From Opitutaceae bacterium (GTDB lineage: Bacteria; Verrucomicrobiota; Verrucomicrobiia; Opitutales; Opitutaceae), in assembly GCA_014879845.1 (NCBI GenBank), contig JACSRI010000164.1, positions 19,825 through 83,824 on the forward strand: a DNA stretch of 64,000 bases. Direction: 5' to 3'. Below, one piece after another: positions 10,517 through 19,944 of this stretch; positions within the stretch are counted from its first letter, which is position 1, and each line of letters begins with the position of its first letter. The notes under the pieces were generated by a model. That model had not been told where the DNA came from. It saw nothing but the letters and a program-made list of their open reading frames with translations, and ran no database searches. The position numbers were made by a program, and so were the translations under genes.

Positions 10517-10550
10517 AAACTGAGGCCCGGTCAGCTGATGACCGGGCCTC
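10517..10550 (-). terminator. Rho-independent terminator of the TonB receptor gene
   Basis: Perfect 12-bp stem GAGGCCCGGTCA (10522-10533) / TGACCGGGCCTC (10539-10550), 5-nt loop, followed on the minus strand by AGTTTTC. Confidence 0.8.
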
Positions 10551-10580
10551 GTCCCAATGATCTCAAACCTGCGGCACCGG

Positions 10581-13500
10581 TCAGAACGTGCCGCGCAGAC
10601 CGAAGGTCACATCGACACCGAAGGAGCGATGATCGCGCAGCTGCGCATAGCTGGGACGCCAGCCGAGATCGTCCCGCTGATATTGCTTGCGCGCCGAGTT
10701 GAACACATCGCGACCTGTGGCGAAGAAGCTCAGGCGCTCGTTGATCCGGTAGTCGAGGCTGAGGTCAACGCGGGTCTCCGACGGGTCGAAGACCCGCATG
10801 TAGTTCACGATCGTGGTCCCGTTGGTGATGTGCGAGTAGGTGATCGAGGAACGCTCGCGCTCGTTTTCCACGCGGTAGGTGCCGCGAGCCTGGATCGACA
10901 GGCGCGGTCCCGAGTAGCGGAGACCGGCCGAGGCGAACTTGTTGGCGGTCTGGCTGATCGCACGCTGCGCGCTCGGCGCGATCTCGACGACCGTGCCGTC
11001 GCTCATCGTGATCGGAATCGGCTTCGAGATGATCGGATCGCCCAGACCCTTCTGCGTGTAGCTGGCGAAGGCGTCGAAGCGGCGCCCCATGCGCCCGAGG
11101 AATCCGAAGTTCTGCTGCACCTCGAGCTCGATGCCGTCGGTCTTCTGCTTGCCGGTGCCGTTCGTCGACGTCGACAGGTAGTAACCCGGATATTCGCGGC
11201 CGTCCAATCCCGCCGACTCCATCACGAGCATGAAGTTCGGATCCGGATAGAAGGTGCGGTAGGTGACCTGCTGGTTCGTGACGTCTTTCCAATAGTAGGA
11301 GATACTCGCCTTGGTTCCGATATCCCAGTAGTAGCTCAACGAGAGGTCCCAGCCTTCCGAGAGCTCGGATTCCAGGGCGGGATTTGCCATCTTGATCTCA
11401 CCGATGTAGCCGTTGTCGTCCACCTCGGTGAACTCGTTGAAGGTAAACTGATTCGTGCCGGAGAGGATGCCACCGATGTTGCCGCTCTCCTCCAGGCGCG
11501 GCTGACGCATGGTGCGCGACCAGCCGATCTTGCCGACCAACTTCTTGGTGATGTCGTAGGAGACATTGACGCTGTAGGCCGGATCACCCGTGACCGACTG
11601 GTCGACCGGACGATTCGTCCGCAACTGCAGCATGCGTCCCTCTAGCGTGGAGTTGTTGAGGACTCGCGGCGCGCCCGTGGCAGGATCGGTCGGATACCAC
11701 AGCCCCTCGGCCTGGAGGATCTGCTGGATCCCTCCGGCGTTGGAGAAGAGCGGATCGTTCGCGGCCGAGAAGCGCACGCCGTTGGCGTAGCCGTAGACCG
11801 GATTGCCGTTGTTATCGACCCCGGTCTGGATATCCGGGCGACGGTAGACTGTGCCATCCTGGGCCTTGACGTAGTTGTAGCGGTTGTCCGTGAAGGGCCC
11901 CCGGCCCTTGCGCGAGTCGCGCTGCTGGCGCAGGCCGGCAACGAAGTTCAGGCGATTGTTCAGCGCCCGGCCCTCGAGCTGGGCGTACCAAGCGTCCTTG
12001 GTCTCCTTGATCGACTTCTGCTGGTTGGCGTAGCTGTTGTAGTTGCTGATGAGGCGACTCTCCGTGGCGGCTTCAAACAAGTCGCGTTCCTGATCGAGCT
12101 GAAAGAGCTTGTACGGCGACAGCCACTGCTGGGCGGGCAGGCCGAAGCCCTGCGACTGCGCCACGTAGTGATCGTCGATGAACTCGCTGATGGTAAGCGT
12201 GGCGCCCGGCTTGAGATCCTCGGCGTAGCCGGTGCCGGTGCCCCATTTCTCGTTGTTCTTCACGTCACGACGACCACCCACCTTGATCGCGAGCGGCACC
12301 GTCTCGGACCACGGCAGGAAATCGAGTTCGCGCCTCACATCCAGACGGAAGACATCGATAGTGTCCTTCGAGAAGGCCTCGCCGGACTTGGCCACGATGG
12401 CGCCGTCGTTGCGCCAGTTGCTGAGCAAGGTGTAGTCAATCGGCAACGGCGACGAGATGCCGCCGTTGCTCAGGACCTCGATCGTGCCCGGGATGCCGTT
12501 GTTGATGTCGCGGAAGTTCACCTGCACCCGCCCAGCCGTGGAGCCGCCGCCACCCAGGATGGCCGTGGCCTCCGAGAAGTGGCCGTTTTCGCGGTCCTTG
12601 AACTCGCCGTTGGAGATCGAACGGCTGCCTGCGGCAAAGATGTCCCAGCCGCCGAACGTCCCCGTGTAGGTCAGTGACCCGCTGAACGTATCGCCGATCT
12701 TGTCGCGCGACGTGACGGTCATGGCCACGCGGGGCGTGCCGTTGTTGGTCTGCCCGATGGTGAAGTCAGGACCCCAAGTCGTGGGAGTGCCGGTCCGGAA
12801 ATCATTCCGGCGCTGCGACTCCTCCGCCTCGTAGGTGCTGGCCTGGAAGTTGGCCGACAACGTGTGGCCCGGGAAGGGGCGCCAATCCAATTTGATGTTG
12901 CCCGAGTTGCGCGTGGTCAACTGGGGCGTATCCGTGACCTGCAGACGGGTGAGACGAGGATTGGCATAGGCCGGACCCATGATGGCGATCGCCTCCTCGG
13001 GTGTGCTCGTGTTCGGCACCGAAAACGGGGCCGGATCCCACACGGGTTGTGCCCGGTAGCTGTGATTGTACTCCGGGAGGTGCGAGGCGGTGATCGAAAA
13101 GCCAAACGTCGTCGAGAACGGATAGGTCATCGAAATCGTGCCGGCAGGCTGGAGCTTGCGGGTGGATTGATTGTTCGGCCCCACGGTCGGCCCAAAGGTC
13201 AGGTTCTCGCTGTTGCCTGTCGCGAAGACGCTCCAAGAGAAACTCGGCCGTGCATACTCAAAGGCGCTCTTGGTGATCAGGTTGATCGAGCCACCCGGCG
13301 CATTCATGGACATGTCCGGCGTCGGCACCTTGGTGACCTCGACGCGCGAGGCGTTGTTGATCGAGAGCATGTCCAGACCCACTTGACGCGTGAGCGTGCC
13401 CGGAAAGGCGTTGGAGACGGGCATGCCATCGATCAGGATCTCCGTGTCATCCGGGCCGAAGCCGCGGACGGAGATGCCGGAGGCATCAGAGTCCGACACT

Positions 13501-14111
13501 CCCTCGTTCGATCCACCGTAGGCACCATAATCGACGAGGATGCCCGGGATGAACTTAACGAACTCACCCACGTTGCCGCTTGGGATATCACCGAAGGCGT
13601 CAGCCGCGATGACGTTCTTGATGTTGACGGACTGCCGCTCCTCGTTGGCCGCGATCTCGGCGGCGTTGCGGTAACGGTTCTCGTTCACCTCATAGACATT
13701 CAACACCAGCGTCTCCTCGTCAGCAGAGTCGGGTGGCCGATTGAATGCGAAGTTCTTTTCAATCGAACCGCCTCCAGGCACCACGACGGTGGAACTGATC
13801 GTGGTCTGCGCGCCGTATGCGACCGTGATCGTGCGCTCGCCAGCGGGAACGTTGCGGATGACGTAGGTGCCTGAGTCGTCGGTCAACACCTCAAGGCTGG
13901 TTCCGTCGACAGCGACAACGGCTTTCGGCAGATACATTCCGTTCTGCGCATTCAGTACCCGCCCGGTCACGACGCCGGTCTCCTCCTGCGCGCGGAGCGT
14001 TGTTCCTACCAGGGTGAATAGGCATGCAAGAACGAGTGCGAGGAAGCCACGCAGCTTCCGAGAGCACGAGGGGGACGGCCCGCCTGCTCGAGTTGAGTAC
14101 AGCGTTGTCAT
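10581..14111 (-). CDS. Large TonB-dependent receptor with carboxypeptidase-regulatory-like N-terminal domain
   Basis: 1176 aa; signal peptide, GVVTGRVLNAQNGMYLPKAVVAVDGTSLEVLTDDSGTYVIRNVPAG, plug domain (GNVGEFVKFIPGILVDYG...ISVRGFGPDDTEILIDGMPV), terminal aromatic GLRGTF. Confidence 0.93.
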   Translation of the reverse strand: MTTLYSTRAGGPSPSCSRKLRGFLALVLACLFTLVGTTLRAQEETGVVTGRVLNAQNGMYLPKAVVAVDGTSLEVLTDDSGTYVIRNVPAGERTITVAYGAQTTISSTVVVPGGGSIEKNFAFNRPPDSADEETLVLNVYEVNENRYRNAAEIAANEERQSVNIKNVIAADAFGDIPSGNVGEFVKFIPGILVDYGAYGGSNEGVSDSDASGISVRGFGPDDTEILIDGMPVSNAFPGTLTRQVGLDMLSINNASRVEVTKVPTPDMSMNAPGGSINLITKSAFEYARPSFSWSVFATGNSENLTFGPTVGPNNQSTRKLQPAGTISMTYPFSTTFGFSITASHLPEYNHSYRAQPVWDPAPFSVPNTSTPEEAIAIMGPAYANPRLTRLQVTDTPQLTTRNSGNIKLDWRPFPGHTLSANFQASTYEAEESQRRNDFRTGTPTTWGPDFTIGQTNNGTPRVAMTVTSRDKIGDTFSGSLTYTGTFGGWDIFAAGSRSISNGEFKDRENGHFSEATAILGGGGSTAGRVQVNFRDINNGIPGTIEVLSNGGISSPLPIDYTLLSNWRNDGAIVAKSGEAFSKDTIDVFRLDVRRELDFLPWSETVPLAIKVGGRRDVKNNEKWGTGTGYAEDLKPGATLTISEFIDDHYVAQSQGFGLPAQQWLSPYKLFQLDQERDLFEAATESRLISNYNSYANQQKSIKETKDAWYAQLEGRALNNRLNFVAGLRQQRDSRKGRGPFTDNRYNYVKAQDGTVYRRPDIQTGVDNNGNPVYGYANGVRFSAANDPLFSNAGGIQQILQAEGLWYPTDPATGAPRVLNNSTLEGRMLQLRTNRPVDQSVTGDPAYSVNVSYDITKKLVGKIGWSRTMRQPRLEESGNIGGILSGTNQFTFNEFTEVDDNGYIGEIKMANPALESELSEGWDLSLSYYWDIGTKASISYYWKDVTNQQVTYRTFYPDPNFMLVMESAGLDGREYPGYYLSTSTNGTGKQKTDGIELEVQQNFGFLGRMGRRFDAFASYTQKGLGDPIISKPIPITMSDGTVVEIAPSAQRAISQTANKFASAGLRYSGPRLSIQARGTYRVENERERSSITYSHITNGTTIVNYMRVFDPSETRVDLSLDYRINERLSFFATGRDVFNSARKQYQRDDLGWRPSYAQLRDHRSFGVDVTFGLRGTF

Positions 14112-14448
14112 GATGGGTCTGAGGTTTGGATTTCGGGACTTGGGTCAGACCTCCGGCTGGGGTTCGGGGTAGCGCCGAAGGATTTCAAATGAAATACAGC
14201 GCGCGTAAGATCTGTTTCATGAACGGCAAAGTCAACGATATTTTCATCTCGGCGCCAAAAATCAGGACACGCGTCCGATTCCGTAGTTCTGCCAGGGTGA
14301 ACGGGCCTGATTCAGGACGCACAATTGGCCCGGCAGGCGACCCTGCGGGCGCCGCACCGCGCCGACCGATTTTCCGTCAGTTTGGGCTGTGAAACATCCA
14401 CGCGACCCTTTTATTTCATGATCTACCAGGGACCCGTGCGCCTCGCGC

Positions 14449-15948
14449 TCACTCGTGCGACGGGGTCGTGACGCGGCGGACGGCCGCCAGCCAGCCGGCG
14501 TGGAGCACGCCGGCGGTCTCGGCCGACAAGTTCGCGCGATACCGCGTCTCCGCGCGCGGCAGTGCCGCGAGTTCAGCCAGGCTGCCGCGGATCCCGAGGC
14601 CGAGCATGCCCGCGAGAGCTGCACCCAGCGGTGAACAATCGGGAGACGCGGCGACACGCAGTTCGACACCCGTAAAATCGGCCGTGATCTGCATGAGCAG
14701 GTGATTGGCCGTCGGCCCGCCGTCGGCGTGGAGGCTGCGGAGCTCAACACCCGCCTCACCGCGCATCGCAGCGAGGGCATCGCGCAACTGGAAGGCCATC
14801 GACTCGAGCGCGGCGCGTGCGACGTGACGCCGATCACTGTGGCCCGACAGGCCGATGATGGCCGCTCGTGATTCCGGTGCCCAATGCGGGAGACCCAGGC
14901 CGGAAAACGCCGGCACGAGGTAAACGCCGCCGCTGCTCGCGACCTCGCCGGCAAGCGTCTCGAGCTCGCTCACTTCGCGAACCAAGCCGAGTTGGTCACG
15001 CAACCAGGTCAACGTGGCCGCCGAGGTGATGATGATGCCCTCCAGCGTATAGGTCGGCACACCGTCCAAGACCCAAGCCAGGGCCGTGACCACGCCGCGA
15101 CCGGACAGCCTTGGAGTCGATCCGATGTTGAGCAGAATGGACGAACCCGTGCCAAAGGTGACCTTGGCCGTCCCTGCTTCAAAGCAGCGCTGCGCAAACA
15201 ACGACGCCTGCGAATCGCCCATCACGCCACAGATTGGAATCGGGCGCGTCAGGGTCCCATCGAGCGTCGTCTCGCCGAATCGCGCCTTCGGCTCGCGCAC
15301 CTCAGGGAGCGCCCAACGCGGCACCTGCCACCAGGCGCACAGCTCGGCATCCCACGCCAGGGATGTGATATCGAAGAGGAGGGTCCGGCTGGCGTTGGTG
15401 TGGTCGGTCGCAAAGACCGCTCCACACGTGAGGCGATAGACAAGATACGCGTCGATCGTGCCGATGAGGGCGTCACCCGACTCAAGGCGCGCCAGCAAGT
15501 CCGGCCGATGGCGCACGAGCCACTGGAGTTTCGAGGCGGAAAAGTAGGCATCGAGCCGAAGCCCGGTGCGCGCGTGAATGGCCTCACCCCGCCCCGCTGC
15601 CGCTTGCTCGTCGCAGAGTCCGATGCCGCGGCGATCCTGCCAAACCATCGCAGGCGCAAGCGGACGTCCGGAGCCACGCTCGAAGACGAGGACCGTCTCG
15701 CGCTGGTTGGTGATGCTCAGGGCCGCGATTTCACGACCCGCGGCGTGCGCACGAAGCGCAACCGAGCGCAGCACGACGAGTGTGTTCTCCCATATCTCCC
15801 CGGCGTCGTGCTCGACCCAGCCGGGCTGCGGGTAGTGCTGCCGATGCGGCCGTGACTCGCGGTCGAGAGCGCGCCCCTGCGTGTCGAAGAGCAGGGCCTT
15901 CGTCGCGGAGGTGGATTGGTCGAGGGCGAGGAGGAAGGGCTGCGCCAT
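14449..15948 (-). CDS. FGGY-family carbohydrate kinase, glycerol-kinase-like
   Basis: LALDQSTSATKALLFD, QPGWVEHDAGEIW, SITNQRETVLVF, WQDRR, YFSASKLQWL, TDHTNASRTLLFDI, DSQASLFAQRCF; overall GlpK-like. Confidence 0.88.
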   Translation of the reverse strand: MAQPFLLALDQSTSATKALLFDTQGRALDRESRPHRQHYPQPGWVEHDAGEIWENTLVVLRSVALRAHAAGREIAALSITNQRETVLVFERGSGRPLAPAMVWQDRRGIGLCDEQAAAGRGEAIHARTGLRLDAYFSASKLQWLVRHRPDLLARLESGDALIGTIDAYLVYRLTCGAVFATDHTNASRTLLFDITSLAWDAELCAWWQVPRWALPEVREPKARFGETTLDGTLTRPIPICGVMGDSQASLFAQRCFEAGTAKVTFGTGSSILLNIGSTPRLSGRGVVTALAWVLDGVPTYTLEGIIITSAATLTWLRDQLGLVREVSELETLAGEVASSGGVYLVPAFSGLGLPHWAPESRAAIIGLSGHSDRRHVARAALESMAFQLRDALAAMRGEAGVELRSLHADGGPTANHLLMQITADFTGVELRVAASPDCSPLGAALAGMLGLGIRGSLAELAALPRAETRYRANLSAETAGVLHAGWLAAVRRVTTPSHE

Positions 15949-16050
15949 TTAAGATTCTCGATCTAGGATCTTCCGTTTCCCTGACCTCGCGTGAGTGGCT
16001 TGGCCGGTGAGGCCTCAGACCGAGCCACCCACGAACTTCCCACGATGGCG

Positions 16051-16077
16051 CGGCTCGGCCGGAGGCCTCGTCCTACC
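16051..16077. repeat. Family A intergenic repeat, diverged copy
   Basis: CGGCTCGGCCgGAGGCCTCGtCCTACC, 2 mismatches to the 27-mer at 18066 and 46506. Confidence 0.6.
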
Positions 16078-16105
16078 CTCACGCTCAAGACGGGAAAGGA
16101 CCCAC

Positions 16106-17104
16106 TCATCGCAGTAACGCCTCCGCCGTCGCGGCGAGGCCTTCCATGCTGATGCCGTAATGGCGGAAGATGTCCGCCTGGGCGCCGGTGACAGTGTCTT
16201 CGTCGGGGATGCCGACGATGCGGAAAGGCACGCGCACGCCCGTCTGTAGCAGCACGGAGGCGCAGGCTTCGCCGAGGCCGCCGTGGACCATGTGCTCCTC
16301 GACGGTGACGACGGCGCGGCACTCGCGGCCGGCGCGCAGCACCGCCTCGGTGTCGAGCGGCTTCACCGTGTGGATACTGAGCACGCGTGCGGAGAGTCCG
16401 CGCTCAGCCAGGTGACCGGCGGCGAGCAGCGCGTGGACGACAGTCTCTCCGGAGGCGAGGAAGGCGATATCGCGGCCGTCGCGCAGCACGCTGGCGCGGC
16501 CGGGCTCGAACGCTGCGCCCTCGGGCGTGACGTTCGGCATCGCGGCCTTGCCGAATCGCACGAAGACCGGGCGCGTCGCGCACGCCGCCCAGCGGATGGC
16601 CTCGCGCGTCTCGACGTTGTCGGCGGGCACGAGGATCGTGAGGTTGTGGATCGCGCGCAGCACGGCGAGGTCGTGCAGCGAGTGGTGTGTGCTGCCGAGC
16701 GCGCCGTAACTCACGCCGGAACTGATGCCCACGAGCACGGCGGGCACATTCGAGTAGCAGACGTCGTTCTTGATCTGCTCGAGCGAGCGCGCCGTGAGAA
16801 AGCACGAGGGCGACACGCCAAAGGCCTTCTTGCCGCAGGCGGCGAGTCCGGCGGTGATGCCGACGAGGTTTTGCTCCGCGATGCCGACCTCGACGATCTG
16901 CGCCGGCAGGGCTTTGCCGAACGGTGCGAGTTTGCCGGAGCCGCGTGAGTCGCTGGTCACGGCCACGATGCGACGGTCGGCCGTGGCGAGTTCCTGGAGC
17001 GTGTCGGCAAAGACCTCAAGGTTGGCGCGACCATTCTTCAGGCCAAGCTTCGCGAGCATCGCGATCGCGGCCGGGGTGAACATCGATGGGGCGGGCGCGC
17101 TCAT
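16106..17104 (-). CDS. Transketolase, C-terminal (Pyr/TK_C) subunit of a split enzyme
   Basis: MSAPAPSMFTPAAIAML start giving ATGA overlap with the upstream ORF; VTSDSRGSGKLAPFGKALPAQIVEVGIAEQNLVGITAGLAACGKKAF. Confidence 0.88.
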   Translation of the reverse strand: MSAPAPSMFTPAAIAMLAKLGLKNGRANLEVFADTLQELATADRRIVAVTSDSRGSGKLAPFGKALPAQIVEVGIAEQNLVGITAGLAACGKKAFGVSPSCFLTARSLEQIKNDVCYSNVPAVLVGISSGVSYGALGSTHHSLHDLAVLRAIHNLTILVPADNVETREAIRWAACATRPVFVRFGKAAMPNVTPEGAAFEPGRASVLRDGRDIAFLASGETVVHALLAAGHLAERGLSARVLSIHTVKPLDTEAVLRAGRECRAVVTVEEHMVHGGLGEACASVLLQTGVRVPFRIVGIPDEDTVTGAQADIFRHYGISMEGLAATAEALLR

Positions 17105-17988
17105 GGGCGCACCTCCTTCAGTCGCGCCTCCGAGGCGTCGAGTTCGGCGAGGGCCTGCGTGAGTTCGGCGTCGGATGGCACGCCGTGGTGCCACTTGGCA
17201 ACGTTTTCCATGAAGCTTACCCCCCTGCCCTTCACGGTGTTGGCGATGATGAAGAGCGGCTTGCCGGCGGGCGGCGGCGTGGTGAGTGCGGCCGTGAGCG
17301 CTGCGTAGCTGTGCCCATCGACTGTCCGCACCTCCCATCCGAAGGCGCGCCACTTCTCGTCGAGCGGTTCGTTCGACATGACGTCGCGCGTGTGGCCGGT
17401 GATCTGGAGCGTGTTGTGGTCGAGGATGGCGACGAGGTTATCGAGGCGGTAGTGCGCAGCGGCGAGGCCGGCCTCCCAGTTCGAGCCTTCGGCGAGTTCG
17501 CCGTCGCCGAGCAGGGTGAAGACACGATACGGCGCGCCATCCATCTTCGCGGCGAGGGCCATGCCGATGCAGATGGGCAGGCCGTGGCCGAGTGCGCCGG
17601 TGTTCATCTCCATGCCGCGGACCTTGCGCGTGGGATGACCGACGTAGTAGGACTTGTAGTGGCAGACGGTGGACAGGTCCTCGTCGGGGAAGTAGCCGCG
17701 GTCGGCCATCACGGCGTAGAGCGCCTCGACGCAGTGGCCCTTGCTCTGCACGTAGCGGTCGCGAGCCGGGTCGTCGACCGATTCGGGCGAGACGCGCAGG
17801 ACGCGGTTGTAGAGCACGTTCAGGATGTCCAGGCACGAGAGGCCACCGCCGGTGTGCCCGGCGCCTGCCTCGTGGATGAGGTGCAACATGCGCCGTCGCA
17901 GTGCGACGGCCTTGAGAGCCAGATCGTGGTCAGTCACGGAAGAAAAAGGAACCACGGATGAACACGGATGGACACGGATTTGATGCAC
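17101..17988 (-). CDS. Transketolase, N-terminal (TPP-binding) subunit of a split enzyme; start probably internal (GTG, VTDHDLALKAVALRRRM)
   Basis: HEAGAGHTGGGLSCLDILNVLY, GALGHGLPICIGMALAAKMDG, LLGDGELAEGSNWEAGLAAAHYRLDNLVAILDHNTLQITG. Confidence 0.88.
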   Translation of the reverse strand: MHQIRVHPCSSVVPFSSVTDHDLALKAVALRRRMLHLIHEAGAGHTGGGLSCLDILNVLYNRVLRVSPESVDDPARDRYVQSKGHCVEALYAVMADRGYFPDEDLSTVCHYKSYYVGHPTRKVRGMEMNTGALGHGLPICIGMALAAKMDGAPYRVFTLLGDGELAEGSNWEAGLAAAHYRLDNLVAILDHNTLQITGHTRDVMSNEPLDEKWRAFGWEVRTVDGHSYAALTAALTTPPPAGKPLFIIANTVKGRGVSFMENVAKWHHGVPSDAELTQALAELDASEARLKEVRP

Positions 17989-18151
17989 GGAGTCCGGACG
18001 CCATCCGAAGACCCGAGAAAGCAGTCGACGGCATGGCTGGTAGGGCGAACCGTCCCGGTGAGGCGCGGCTCGGCCAGAGGCCTCGCCCTACCTCAGAGCC
18101 ATCGGTCTGAAAACCAGTTCTATCAGTGTCCATCCGTGTTCATCCGTGGTT
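17950..18151. repeat. Composite intergenic element: 26-bp perfect inverted repeats (family B) enclosing a family A palindromic repeat
   Basis: AACCACGGATGAACACGGATGGACAC (17950-17975) and its exact reverse complement GTGTCCATCCGTGTTCATCCGTGGTT (18126-18151); inner ggtagggcgaaccgtcccggtgaggcgcggctcggccagaggcctcgccctacc (18039-18092). Confidence 0.85.
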
Positions 18152-18164
18152 GAAACTCTGAATC

Positions 18165-19577
18165 TCACTCGTGCCGGTAGACGTCCCAGCCGAGGTAGTT
18201 CTCGAAGGCCTCGACGAGGACGGCGGCCGTGAGCGAGCCGTTCATCACGACGTGGTGCTCGAAGCCGTGCCGGCAGACGTGGTGCATGAGCTTCTGCAGG
18301 CGCGGCACGTGCGCGACGGCGCGGTTGCCGAAGGTCTTGAGCGCGTCGTTGGTGAGGGCGCCCTCGCCGACGTAGGCGCGGATCCTCCCGGCGTTGTCGT
18401 CGGTGGTCAGGCGGCCGAAGGTGAGTGGACCGGCCGGCGTGCGGCCATCGAGCGCACCCCAGGTGTTTTCCACGCCGAGGGTCGAGCCGAGGATGGGCGC
18501 GTTGGAGACCTGGATGTCGGGCAGGAAGCTCTTGGCCCAGTTGCCACAGTGGAAGAGCACACACTTGTCCGGGTCAGCGCCGTAGTTGTTGTTCCAGTCG
18601 ACCAGGGCACTGGGCGTGCCGGAGGCCAGCTGCATGGCGTACATCGTGAGCACCCCGGTGACGTCGACCTCGCACGCGCTGGGCAGGAGCGCCTCGCTCA
18701 TCATGCTCATGCTCGTGCATACGTTGCAGCCATGGTTGGCCTGGAGCGATGTCCAGCACTGGATGGCGGTGGCGTCGAGGTGGTTGGCCCGGACGAAGTC
18801 GTCGAGCACCACGCCGAGGCGCGCCATCTGCAGGAGCTTCGGTGCCGGCACGGCGGAGGTCGGCGCGTAGGCCTTGATCTCGTCGACTTTGGCGACGAGG
18901 CGCTTGTCGGTGTCGCCGAGCTTGGCCGCGGTGCCGAGGATCTCGGAGAGGTCGACGGTGGTGACGCTGATGCCGTGGCGTTCGAGGATCTTCTCCGAGT
19001 AGCGCACGGTGTTGAACGCGCCCGGACGCGCGCCGACGGCGCCGATGCGCACCTTGCGCATCCCGCGCACGACGCGGCAGACGGCGAGAAACTGCTTCAG
19101 GTCCTCGCGGAACTCCGGTGTGTCCGGGTGGATGACGTGGCTGCGCGTGAGCGTGTAGTGGATACCGGCCTGGTGGAGATTGTTGCAGACGGATATCTTG
19201 CCGCAAAAGGCGTCGCGGCGGCGGACGACGTCGAGCCGGTCGAGATCGTCGGGATAACCCTGGACAAGGACCGGCACGTCGAGGCGCGCGAGCTTGAGCG
19301 TGTCGGCCACGCCCTTCTCGTCGCCGAAGTTGGGCAGGCAGACGAGCACCCCGTCGATGCGCTCGCGGTGCTGCTTGAAGAGCTCGGCGCAGGCCCGCGC
19401 CTCCGCGTGCGTCTCCACGCCGCCGAGCTTGGACTGCTCGGGGGTGAGCATGACGGGCTCGATGCCGAGCTCACCAAAGAGGCGCGTGAGGTCGGCGCGC
19501 GCTTCGGCGACGAGTTTGTCGGGAAAGAAGTCGCGGTTGCCGATGACAACACCGAGGACGGGGACGAAGGGTTTCAT
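18165..19577 (-). CDS. L-fucose/L-arabinose isomerase-like family protein
   Basis: 470 aa; NHGCNVCTSMSMMSEALLPSACEVDVTGVLTMYAMQLASG...DWNNNYGADPDKCVLFHCGNW typical of fucose-isomerase-like (COG2407-type) proteins. Confidence 0.75.
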   Translation of the reverse strand: MKPFVPVLGVVIGNRDFFPDKLVAEARADLTRLFGELGIEPVMLTPEQSKLGGVETHAEARACAELFKQHRERIDGVLVCLPNFGDEKGVADTLKLARLDVPVLVQGYPDDLDRLDVVRRRDAFCGKISVCNNLHQAGIHYTLTRSHVIHPDTPEFREDLKQFLAVCRVVRGMRKVRIGAVGARPGAFNTVRYSEKILERHGISVTTVDLSEILGTAAKLGDTDKRLVAKVDEIKAYAPTSAVPAPKLLQMARLGVVLDDFVRANHLDATAIQCWTSLQANHGCNVCTSMSMMSEALLPSACEVDVTGVLTMYAMQLASGTPSALVDWNNNYGADPDKCVLFHCGNWAKSFLPDIQVSNAPILGSTLGVENTWGALDGRTPAGPLTFGRLTTDDNAGRIRAYVGEGALTNDALKTFGNRAVAHVPRLQKLMHHVCRHGFEHHVVMNGSLTAAVLVEAFENYLGWDVYRHE

Positions 19578-19944
19578 GCGCGTGACACGGGGACAGTCCC
19601 GTGGGATTGAGGTTGGCGCATCTCCCCGGCTTGGGGTCCGGGGTGCGCGACGAGCCCGACATTACCGCAAGAGTGTCGGGGGTTCTTCCGCTCCTGCGCG
19701 CAGAATCACCGCAATCCTAAGCCGGGCTATTCCGCCCAATCCCGCGCGCGGGAGACAACGAAAGTAACGCAGGAGACTCCGGAGCGATGTCCGTTCGCTC
19801 CGTGTCCCCTTGCACCACGCTGCGGACACCGTTGGACAGAAGTCCGAAGCGAAAACAGGGAAGACCTCACATCAGGGCCTTTTCCCGCTGCTTCCGCACG
19901 GTCTCGTGTTCAGGCGGGTCGAACAGGTCGTCCCTGAGCCGGGG

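Noticed and set aside
17950-18151. Possible CRISPR or small tandem array
   Set aside because: Only one inverted pair with a single inner palindrome; no regularly spaced direct repeats and no cas genes
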